Shown piece after piece: positions 55,301 through 61,731 of a stretch of 64,000 nt of DNA. The notes beneath the pieces are model-generated. The model did no database searches. It was not told the origin of the DNA and was given only the letters and a program-made list of their open reading frames with translations. The position numbers and the translations under genes were made by a program. The stretch is from a virus. The stretch spans positions 35,114 through 99,113 of IMG/VR virus record IMGVR_UViG_3300025087_000044; one strand, written 5' to 3'. Within the stretch, counting starts at the first letter, position 1. Every line of letters begins with the position of its first letter.

Positions 55301-57518
55301 GTAATGTAGTGACATAGAAGATAAAGAACTTCTATTATAACAAAATTGAATGAAGTTACGGTGGTTCCGATGAAGAGGGACATCATGAAGATTCCGACAT
55401 TGACATCTGGCCCGAAAGTAGCTTGGACGGCTGAGAATGCCGCGAAAAGCACAACGACAGCTACGTTCGATGAGGCGACTTTGACCGTCAAAAAGATGGC
55501 CGCCATAAAAATACATTGTGGCACTATACTGAAAAGTATAGTTAAAAATTCGGTAAATTGCTGGAAAACCCTGTTTCAAAACAGGACAATCAGCAGCCAA
55601 GCTTTGGCTTAAATGGCCAATGAAGGTTCAGAGACTAGGTGGTGAAACTATATATATAGAATATATCCACTCACGAAAACCGAATATCTATTTTGAACTT
55701 TGACAATTGACAATTACACTCTCATTATATATAATACAATTATTTATAAACTAATTGTGATATTGTATGAGAGAAAGAATAATCCTTGATAAAAAGACAA
55801 ACAGACTTGGAACGCTAAGTTATTTTGTGAAATGTGTTATGTGCGGAAAAGAGTTCTGGATAACAGAAAGTCAATTCAAAGACGGAAGAGGCCTTTACTG
55901 TTCACAGAAATGTTATCACTCTGACCCATTAGTAATTGATAATTTCAACAAAAGTTTTGCTTCGTTTAAAAAGGGAAAAGCTTCATGGAGTAAAGGGTTG
56001 ACTAAAGAAACTAGTATAATTATAAAACGAATGGCAGAAAAAAGAATTGGTGATAAGCATCCGTTATGGAAAGGAGGAAGAGCCAAAATGACTGGCGGAT
56101 ATATCGGTGTATTGATTCCAGAGCATCCAGATGCCAATGTTAACGGACGAGTTTTAGAACATAGATTGGTAATGGAAAAGAAACTTGGAAGAAGACTTGT
56201 TCATTACGAAGAGGTCCATCATAGAAACGGAATTAAAACTGATAACAGACCAGAAAACTTAGAGCTTGTATTGAAGTACAAACATCAAGGAGAAATTCAA
56301 TGTCCATATTGTCAATGTATGTTTAAAATAAAATAGATAATGATATAGTCCGACCTTACAGGAAACTGTAAGAAGCAGAAGATAAAGAGCTTTTGCGATA
56401 ACAAATTGAATGTACATCTCGGACGAATTGGTAGAAGATTCTGATAGCATCGACATCGTTAAGTTCATTGTTACTTTGTTCTCTGAAGCGATTGGAACCG
56501 AAGAAGACCGTGTTATCACAGCGGGTAACGGAACTACTGAGCCTACCGGCTACAATACTTCCGCCAATCCTGGAACGATAGCATGTTCTGGCAACTTGAG
56601 TTATGCCAACATGGTAGACCTCGAGTACACTTTGCCTGCGAAATATCATCGCAATGCAAAGTTCTTCGCGCACAGGAACAACATTCGAGAACTCCGCAAG
56701 ATGGTGGATTCCAATTCACGTCCTTTGTGGAGCGACCCGATTGCTCCTGGCCAGCCCCCGACATGGCACGGATTAAGTGGTAGTCCCTGTTATGCGTAAT
56801 CATAACAGAAAAGACGGTGAATTGCTGGAAAACCCTGTTTCAAAACAGGGCAATCAGCAGCCAAGCTTTACCAGTAATGGTTTAGAAGGTCCAACGACTA
56901 GGGGATGAGTCCACGTAGTGGATGATAATTTCCCCCAAGAGTGCCGTCCACCTTGAAAAAGGTGATGATATAGTCTGAACACTGACTATAAATAAAATCA
57001 GTGAAGCAAGAAATAAAGAGTTCTTGCGATAACATAATTGACCAAGTCGTTGAAGACAACAATCTGCCTGAGTCAGTTATCGCCTTTGGCGATTTGAAGC
57101 AGGCTTATTGGTTGGGCGACCGCAAGTCTATGACAGTGAAGGTAACTCAGGACACTGAGACTGCATTAACTGGTACATCGTACAAGTGCAGTATAAAGAG
57201 GATGAATTGCTGGGAAGCCCTGAAATGGGTTATCAGCAGCCTAGCTTTGCCAGTAATGGCTTAGAAGGTTCAGAGCATAGAGTCCGAGTCCCTCCGGGAC
57301 GATAATGACTCCACGAGCGTCCTCAATCCATTAGTTTAATGGATTATGATATATGCCGACCACCAGATATGAATAAAACTGGTGAAAAGTCAGATAAAAA
57401 ACTGGCTTGTTAAAAATATTTAGTTGTCCATGACCAAACAGCTGTCCGTGTTGTTTCTCGCATTGCAGGTAATGTAGTTAATCCGTACGCTATCAAGAAA
57501 CTTACAAACATTCCGTAG
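52324..57518 (+). CDS. HK97-fold major capsid protein gene in seven exons
   Basis: Exons: 52324-52677, 53649-53678, 54547-54600, 55349-55506, 56409-56773, 57041-57166, 57427-57518, total 1179 nt = 392 residues plus TAG. Joined, the product has an N-terminal scaffold/delta-like helical domain (1-115), then ALSEG-TAADGGYLFP-DEFVSEVV, the E-loop region, NNLPESVIAFGDLKQAYWLG, DTETA-FHDQTAVRVVSR and IAGNVVNPYAIKKLTNIP, all hallmarks of HK97-type capsids. The start overlaps the protease stop as ATGA. About 77% of the gene is intron. Confidence 0.93.
52678..53648 (+). mobile_element. group I intron 1 (with HNH ORF)
   Basis: P1 pairs exon GAGGGT with GCCCTC at 52690-52695 (U-G at the splice site). 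The core has AATTGCTGG, AATCAGCAGCCAAGC and GAAGGTTCAACGACTA (P3, P4, P7 regions). It ends GATAACATAATG with the terminal G at 53648. An HNH ORF fills the distal part. Confidence 0.9.
52915..53574 (+). CDS. HNH homing endonuclease in intron 1
   Basis: 219 residues. Two zinc-ribbon repeats (ECVNCHKPF...CSNSCRG; CMVCGTRV...CSKRCKD), then an HNH core: RVCMICGVNEKDLRESLNVH, HIDYDKKNSNINNLISLCNV, CHSKTNSNREYW. It is expected to cut intronless capsid alleles near the intron site and so spread the intron. A TATAAT at 52894 precedes the ATG but its -35 is weak. Confidence 0.88.
   Translation: MRKILQKIKTARGIGYVMECVNCHKPFRIKKWDYDNLRKGTYCSNSCRGEYQRVSLVGKLNPNWKGGKVQIKCMVCGTRVMIKVKDAKRGGKYCSKRCKDYDNSRVVKMNYANNPGLRDKTKHVGDKNGRWLCGKSFEPYTTSFNEHTKNIVKDRDNRVCMICGVNEKDLRESLNVHHIDYDKKNSNINNLISLCNVCHSKTNSNREYWRNYLSSLIVN
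53850..53878 (+). promoter_or_regulatory. promoter of the intron 2 HNH gene
   Basis: TTGAAT 53850-53855, 17-bp spacer, TATAAT 53873-53878, 27 bp before the ATG at 53905 and inside the intron. Confidence 0.6.
53905..54474 (+). CDS. HNH homing endonuclease in intron 2
   Basis: 189 residues. A basic NUMOD3-like N-terminus (SLAHFGHPAWNKGKKMPEWW, MKGRHHSDKTKEKQRKSNKT), then an HNH core: DYTCQDCNVRGGKLEAHHIK and MDNGLTLCKKCHSKIS, with two CxxC pairs. Part of intron 2; a related remnant lies at 31511. Confidence 0.88.
   Translation: MRKGSKMTLEQRKRVSLAHFGHPAWNKGKKMPEWWGRLSSERVLAGIGGMKGRHHSDKTKEKQRKSNKTKLLWQNPDYRKMMSEKHKWLTGKNNPAYIDGRKPLVMRVRNSEKYEKWIKSVFERDDYTCQDCNVRGGKLEAHHIKGFSKIFSENNFKTFEQVMDCEEMWNMDNGLTLCKKCHSKISTRR
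54775..55212 (-). CDS. HNH homing endonuclease, antisense in intron 3
   Basis: 145 residues and the only convincing minus-strand gene of the window. FCIDCNKQIPKKNLRCASCN is an N-terminal zinc ribbon. GYVPEHRLIASIKYNKQLTK, DVVHHLNGIRNDNRPENLVI is the HNH core with HH and N. Its end overlaps intron core sequence, so its own mRNA would be antisense to the spliced message. Confidence 0.85.
   Translation of the reverse strand: MLRKKIVNFCIDCNKQIPKKNLRCASCNYKLPERGATISKRQMLSGNPMWRGGKFNTADGYVKVKMRNHYLSDSNGYVPEHRLIASIKYNKQLTKQDVVHHLNGIRNDNRPENLVITDKKGNGEKTFIKCLQEHIKFLESQLSKL
55241..55269 (-). promoter_or_regulatory. minus-strand promoter of the intron 3 HNH gene
   Basis: Read on the minus strand: TTTACT (55269-55264), 17-bp spacer, TACAAT (55246-55241), about 29 bp before its ATG at 55212. 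Confidence 0.5.
55707..55735 (+). promoter_or_regulatory. perfect consensus sigma70 promoter of the intron 4 HNH gene
   Basis: TTGACA 55707-55712, 17-bp spacer, TATAAT 55730-55735, an exact match to the consensus in both elements and spacing, 31 bp before the ATG at 55767 and inside the intron. Confidence 0.75.
55767..56336 (+). CDS. HNH homing endonuclease in intron 4
   Basis: 189 residues. A CVMCGKEFW...YCSQKCYH zinc ribbon at the N-terminus, a basic linker (FKKGKASWSKGLTKETSIII), then LEHRLVMEKKLGRRLVHYEE, VHHRNGIKTDNRPENLELVL (HNH core) and a final CPYCQCMFK zinc knuckle. Confidence 0.88.
   Translation: MRERIILDKKTNRLGTLSYFVKCVMCGKEFWITESQFKDGRGLYCSQKCYHSDPLVIDNFNKSFASFKKGKASWSKGLTKETSIIIKRMAEKRIGDKHPLWKGGRAKMTGGYIGVLIPEHPDANVNGRVLEHRLVMEKKLGRRLVHYEEVHHRNGIKTDNRPENLELVLKYKHQGEIQCPYCQCMFKIK
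56774..57040 (+). mobile_element. group I intron 5 (no ORF)
   Basis: 267 nt. P1 pairs exon GGAT with GTCC at 56783-56786. P2 is the hairpin CTGTTATG/CATAACAG. Core AATTGCTGGAAAACCCTG to CAGCAGCCAAGC is near identical to intron 4. Ends CGATAACATAATTG with G at 57040. Confidence 0.85.
57167..57426 (+). mobile_element. group I intron 6 (no ORF)
   Basis: 260 nt. P1 pairs exon ACTGCAT with GTGCAGT at 57186-57192, seven pairs with U-G at the splice site. Core GAATTGCTGGGAAGCCC, ATCAGCAGCCTAGC, GAAGGTTCAGAGCATA. Ends TATTTAGTTG with G at 57426. Its P7 region departs from the others. Confidence 0.83.
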
Positions 57519-57617
57519 TCCTAAGTTTGTTGATGGTTTTTGGGGCTGGGTAGAAATACCTAGCCCTCTAACCCCCAATAAACACCTCTCTTAAGGCTCA
57601 AAATTGACCTCTAACGT

Positions 57618-57773
57618 ATGAAAGACACAATACATATAATAATCTACTCAGAGACTAACAATGACCTTATAAACGTCATTCCCAAAAAGAAGAAACGCAA
57701 TAGTAATCTGTTTAAGGCTGGAACATTTAAGAACGCTAAAACTAGAGCTTTTAATAAAAAACCTAACTTATAA
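57618..57773 (+). CDS. small basic protein
   Basis: 51 residues (MKDTIHIIIYSETNNDLINV...), a short hydrophobic start then a basic KKKKRNSN tail. It lies between the capsid gene and the structural genes. Function unknown. Confidence 0.4.
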   Translation: MKDTIHIIIYSETNNDLINVIPKKKKRNSNLFKAGTFKNAKTRAFNKKPNL

Positions 57774-57777
57774 CAAT

Positions 57778-59100
57778 ATGGGAGAGTATTCTCAAGAACT
57801 ACCAAACATGCACCCTGCTACAGGCAGGGTCATTAAGGAAGATGGAACCACTAAGAACATAGCGGATGCCATTATTACGGACATTAACGGGAACGAAGCG
57901 GTGAGGACCACAGCTACCATGTCTGGAGATGTCAATGTTGACCAGACTTCAATCAATGTTAACGCCTACGTTGGAAAACCGCTTGGAACCAATGGGGATT
58001 TTGTTACTGCCAGGACCGGTGACACTACGTTTACTTGCGCAACTTTGCCTGTTGGAGTTGCCGCTATAAAGAGCGAGGACATTGAGTTAATCAGGCAGAT
58101 AAGTGCAGCTGGAGTAGTGGTTGCTTCTTACAGTAGGGATGATGTAACCATAACGGTTGCAGGCACAGACCCGACTACGGTTACCGTTGCAGGTGCTGTT
58201 TTTGGAGCGACTGATACGATTATTGTTTATACCAACATCAGTAAGACTAATTTTATAGCGTCATCGTCAAAGCCTGCTGCCGTCGCGACTGGTGCTATTG
58301 TACGTCCTTATTTTGACATATACGGCAGGCAGCGAGTGTATGACGAGGGTGGTGGAGGAGTTGGTGGAGGCGGTTTCATGACTTACGTGTTTGATTCATT
58401 GAATTCTTTTAGGCTTGGAACTACGCTCTATGTCGCAGCTACTCAGTTTTCCGTGAGCGGACATAATTTCACTCCCAATCCAGCTGCTTTGATTAAGATT
58501 GACAGATTCAGTTCTGCCGGTGCTTATCAGGAGACTATAACTCCATATTCTCATGTCATTGCTGTTTCAACGACAAGCGGAGTGTCTACATATACGGTAA
58601 CTGGAATGGCTGCTTCTGCCGGTGATACATTTGTCGTGTACCAGCAAGGTCCTGAAAGAACCATAACAAATTCAAGTGATTCGCAGAGAATTGACAACAT
58701 CAACCCGCTATCGTATCAGACTATTCCTGACAGCTGGGTAGATACAACCAATGTAGCCGCGGCTACGGTATATTATCCGTCTGCTTTAGGTTATTCCAAT
58801 GACGGTACAAAAGACGAATCGACATCGTATAAATTCATTGACGCGGACGGCACTATTACCTTAACGCATGAATCCACTAATGATGAAGACCAGACCAACG
58901 CGGATTGGGTTGATGATACCAAGGCGTTGTACGATAGGAACGCGGACGCTACGGGAGCTTCTTCGTTCACGGTGACTAACGGTACGATGACGGGAATCTT
59001 AGATTCGGATAATAACAGCGCAAGGTTTAGTCGTTGGAAAGTGGTGTATTCAGGCTCGACCAATACCGCTATCCTTAAATCCAAGAGAAAGGCTTTGTAA
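57778..59100 (+). CDS. virion structural protein, beta-rich
   Basis: 440 residues, rich in Thr, Ser, Val and Gly with many beta strands (VVASYSRDDVTITVAGTDPT, TVAGAVFGATDTIIVYTNIS). A Gly run (EGGGGVGGGGF) sits near residue 195. Composition, length and its place after the capsid suggest a decoration, tail or fibre protein. No family recognised. The DNA is higher in GC than the glycan island. Confidence 0.55.
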   Translation: MGEYSQELPNMHPATGRVIKEDGTTKNIADAIITDINGNEAVRTTATMSGDVNVDQTSINVNAYVGKPLGTNGDFVTARTGDTTFTCATLPVGVAAIKSEDIELIRQISAAGVVVASYSRDDVTITVAGTDPTTVTVAGAVFGATDTIIVYTNISKTNFIASSSKPAAVATGAIVRPYFDIYGRQRVYDEGGGGVGGGGFMTYVFDSLNSFRLGTTLYVAATQFSVSGHNFTPNPAALIKIDRFSSAGAYQETITPYSHVIAVSTTSGVSTYTVTGMAASAGDTFVVYQQGPERTITNSSDSQRIDNINPLSYQTIPDSWVDTTNVAAATVYYPSALGYSNDGTKDESTSYKFIDADGTITLTHESTNDEDQTNADWVDDTKALYDRNADATGASSFTVTNGTMTGILDSDNNSARFSRWKVVYSGSTNTAILKSKRKAL

Positions 59101-59116
59101 TTAACAATATAATTAT

Positions 59117-59659
59117 ATGAAAGGCATAGGACTAAATTCACCGATTCCAGCATTGCCGGTAACGAACTCCATCAATTCGATTACGCGGCGGACAGGTGGT
59201 CTATTGGTGACAAAAACTATCACGTGCAATGGTGACGGAGCGCAAGCTGATAATGTTTTTTCCCTAACCGGCACTGTTGATGTTGTTGGTATTTACGGAG
59301 TTTGCACAGAAGCGACGAATGCCACGGACTTGGCAGCTTGTTCACTCGCTCTATATGACGGAACTGCCACTTTAGAATTGACGGACAGCGGCACGCCGCT
59401 TGATTGTTCAGGCATCAACGTAGGAGACGTTGTGTTTAAAAACGGAGCGTCTGCGACAGTGGCTTTGGCGCGAAACAATAATGACGCAGGAGCTTTAACG
59501 GATTTAGCATCTAATGTTATTGTCAGGCTTACTAAGAAACTGGCAGTTGCGACTTATATTCAGTTCTTATTCAATGGAGATGCTGACACGGATGTTGATA
59601 TGAAATGGTATGTTATTTATATTCCGAGAACTGATGATGGCGCGCTAGCTGCTGTCTAA
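59117..59659 (+). CDS. hypothetical virion-associated protein
   Basis: 180 residues, beta-rich and low in charge (GGLLVTKTITCNGDGAQADN, VFSLTGTVDVVGIYG). Contains Cys in a C..C..C spacing. Probably a small structural or head-tail connector protein. The next gene begins 21 bp later. Confidence 0.5.
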   Translation: MKGIGLNSPIPALPVTNSINSITRRTGGLLVTKTITCNGDGAQADNVFSLTGTVDVVGIYGVCTEATNATDLAACSLALYDGTATLELTDSGTPLDCSGINVGDVVFKNGASATVALARNNNDAGALTDLASNVIVRLTKKLAVATYIQFLFNGDADTDVDMKWYVIYIPRTDDGALAAV

Positions 59660-59680
59660 CTTATTTAACATTACAATTTT

Positions 59681-59914
59681 ATGAACGATGTAAACGCAGT
59701 GGCTTCCGAGCCGTTGGAGAAGACAGAAGATAAGCGGGCTGAAATTAAAGCCAACTTATTGAAAGAGTGGGACGAGGCGACTGACCGCCGTGCTTTGGCA
59801 AATTCCGTAATGGAGGGTTACATCTTCGGCAAGTACGCCAATAACGAGCATTACCCCATTGACTACTTTGTGGAGATTATCGCTGAGATAGACGCGGAAA
59901 ACGCTAACAAATAA
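59681..59914 (+). CDS. hypothetical small acidic protein
   Basis: 77 residues (MNDVNAVASEPLEKTEDKRA...), helical and acidic (ANLLKEWDEATDRRALANSV). No family recognised. Start in TTATG. It lies between two beta-rich proteins. Confidence 0.5.
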   Translation: MNDVNAVASEPLEKTEDKRAEIKANLLKEWDEATDRRALANSVMEGYIFGKYANNEHYPIDYFVEIIAEIDAENANK

Positions 59915-59917
59915 ATT

Positions 59918-60466
59918 ATGCTGTTGAATAAATACTCAACACCGGCCGAACGCGCCCGAGGCTGTACGTTCTCAGAACGATTCAGCAATGCTATTGATAT
60001 TGCCAAAAACGGAGGTACGATTACGGGAGTGCTTACTTATAATGACGGCGGAGCATTGTTTTCAGGCAGTCAAAAGGTTGTTTATAACACCAAGCTGGGA
60101 ATCAAGACAATCTCATTCTGGATAACGCTCACAACCACCACGCAGGAGATTATCAAGTTGACCTCTTCGCACAGCATTTCCGTTTCAGCGGGTACGTTAG
60201 CCGCTACGGGGTTTGCTTCTCCGACAATCAGAGTGAATGGCGTGGCAACGACTACTATAACCACGGCTAAGAGCTTTGTTGAGATAGACACGGCGACCGC
60301 GATTGACTGTAATGATATTCAGGTTGGATATATTACAGGTTATGGCAACTTCATAATGGACGACTTGAAATTCTGGACGGCGCAGCTCACAACGCAAGAG
60401 GCGTTGGATTACTTCGCTAACGCGACTTACACGTACGTTATAAATTGCAGGTGCATTACCCGATGA
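59918..60466 (+). CDS. LamG-like protein, N-terminal part
   Basis: 182 residues. FSNAIDIAKNGGTITGVLTY, IKTISFWITLTTTTQEIIKL, FIMDDLKFWTAQLTTQEALD and YFANATYTYV follow the concanavalin/LamG layout (DDxxxW.xxL...EA..Y). The frame then breaks at about 60430-60441. The next gene continues in the -1 frame with the following part of a LamG domain, so this is probably one protein split by an indel. Confidence 0.6.
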   Translation: MLLNKYSTPAERARGCTFSERFSNAIDIAKNGGTITGVLTYNDGGALFSGSQKVVYNTKLGIKTISFWITLTTTTQEIIKLTSSHSISVSAGTLAATGFASPTIRVNGVATTTITTAKSFVEIDTATAIDCNDIQVGYITGYGNFIMDDLKFWTAQLTTQEALDYFANATYTYVINCRCITR

Positions 60467-61077
60467 CAATGGAGTACCACGACCCGACCAACTTGAAAGT
60501 GCTGGACGCTTCAGGTCGTGGCAATCACGCCACGTATGTTAGCGGGCTAGTGAAGAAACAGTGCAGAGGGTATCAGTTCTCAACGGCGGTGAGCAAGTAC
60601 TTGACCGTTCCAACAACGGTTAATATCACGTCATCGGCAACGGGTTTCACGTTGAGTTTCTTTTTGTTGCTGAATACCACAGCGGTATTAAATCAGCGTG
60701 TTATCTGGCAGAAGAGCGCGACTGATGGAATGAAGATTTTAAAGGCTGGCGCGACCACATCGCTTCAAGCGGAAATGATTAGTGGAGGAAGTCTTACCTC
60801 TCAATTAGCAACTGGCGCAGTTGGTGACGGCAGGCCTGTGAACTTCACACTGGTGCATGACGGTACTATCCAGACGTGGTATGTCAATGGCGTACAAGTA
60901 TCGCAAGACACAGCCGCCGCATACGGCTCTACAACCAATGCTATGACAATCGGTGCAGGTGACGGCGTAATGGTGGACGGCGAGATGTACGATTTCAAGT
61001 GTTCATACGAGAACTGGACACCGCTCCAGATACTGGATAATTATCTGACTACGAGAAAGCAGTTAAACATGATTTAA
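60445..61077 (+). CDS. LamG-like protein, C-terminal part
   Basis: 210 residues from a TTG at 60445 in the -1 frame of the gene before. VHYPMTMEYHDPTNLKVLDA, SGRGNHATYVSGLV, GFTLSFFLLLNTTAVLNQRV, FTLVHDGTIQTWYVNGVQVS are a typical LamG/laminin-G-like beta-sandwich. Probably a receptor-binding or fibre protein. No good start codon or ribosome binding site is visible, supporting a frameshifted origin. Confidence 0.6.
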   Translation: MQVHYPMTMEYHDPTNLKVLDASGRGNHATYVSGLVKKQCRGYQFSTAVSKYLTVPTTVNITSSATGFTLSFFLLLNTTAVLNQRVIWQKSATDGMKILKAGATTSLQAEMISGGSLTSQLATGAVGDGRPVNFTLVHDGTIQTWYVNGVQVSQDTAAAYGSTTNAMTIGAGDGVMVDGEMYDFKCSYENWTPLQILDNYLTTRKQLNMI

Positions 61078-61078
61078 T

Positions 61079-61720
61079 ATGCAGAGTATAAATTGGGAAG
61101 ATAAAACAGTTGGAAGGTTGAGGGTAGTAAAACGAGTAGAGTCTGATAAGCGAGGTCAATCTCGTTGGTTGTGTCGTTGTTTATGTGGAAATAAAAAGAT
61201 AATTTATGGATATAATTTACACAATGAACACACTAAAAGCTGTGGTTGTATAACCAAGGAAAAGGCAATAATGTGGGCAAAAGAAAGATTTGTAACTCAC
61301 GGAAGCACAGGAACTAATCTGTATAAAGTATGGTTGGGGATGAGATGCAGATGTTATCAAAAAACAGCTTCAGGATATGAAAGATATGGCGGACGAGGAA
61401 TAGAAATAAGTGATAGTTGGCAGATTTTTGATAATTTTAAAAAAGATATGGAAGCTGGATTTTTTAAGGGATTAACTTTGGATAGGATAAATAATGATGG
61501 CAATTATTGTAAAGAAAATTGTCGATGGGCTACTCCTAAAGAACAAGCAAATAATAGAAGTAATAATCGTAGATTGATTTACGATGGTAAAAGTTTAACG
61601 ATTAGCCAATGGGCGAAAGAATTAGACATGGCGGTTACTACCCTATGGAAAAGATTTAAAAAAGGATTACCGGTTAGTCTTGTTTTGAGTAAGGAAAAGC
61701 ATTTGAATCAATACGCTTAA
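61079..61720 (+). CDS. AP2/HNH-type homing endonuclease, free-standing
   Basis: 213 residues. SRWLCRCLCGNKKIIYGYNL then HTKSCGC is the N-terminal zinc module, LTLDRINNDGNYCKENCRWA and TPKEQANNRSNN the HNH-like core, and YDGKSLTISQWAKELDMAVT, TLWKRFKKGLP an AP2-like DNA-binding end. It sits between two LamG-like genes and begins one base after the previous stop. Confidence 0.8.
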   Translation: MQSINWEDKTVGRLRVVKRVESDKRGQSRWLCRCLCGNKKIIYGYNLHNEHTKSCGCITKEKAIMWAKERFVTHGSTGTNLYKVWLGMRCRCYQKTASGYERYGGRGIEISDSWQIFDNFKKDMEAGFFKGLTLDRINNDGNYCKENCRWATPKEQANNRSNNRRLIYDGKSLTISQWAKELDMAVTTLWKRFKKGLPVSLVLSKEKHLNQYA

Positions 61721-61731
61721 TTATTACTTAT

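Larger units (their letters stand above)
54601..55348 (+). mobile_element. group I intron 3 (antisense HNH ORF)
   Basis: P1 pairs exon GCGT with GCGC at 54611-54614. Core CGGGGAAACTCC, AATCCCGTAGCAAGC and CTAACGACTAGATAGTGAA. Ends TTATAACAAAATTG with G at 55348. The core differs most from the other five introns. Its HNH gene is on the minus strand. Confidence 0.85.
55507..56408 (+). mobile_element. group I intron 4 (with HNH ORF)
   Basis: P1 pairs exon GCCAT with GTGGC at 55518-55522 (U-G at the splice site). P2 is a hairpin ACTATAC/GTATAGT. Core AATTGCTGGAAAACCCTG, AATCAGCAGCCAAGC and GAAGGTTCAGAGACTA. Ends TTGCGATAACAAATTG with G at 56408. Confidence 0.88.

Noticed and set aside
55231-55600. 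Minus-strand ORFs over capsid exon 4
   Set aside because: They overlap the exon that encodes conserved capsid residues and lack any domain, so only the HNH gene at 54775 is accepted on that strand.
57540-57570. 9-bp hairpin after the capsid gene as a terminator
   Set aside because: The stem GGGCTGGGT/ACCTAGCCC is good but no T-run follows, so termination is unproven.
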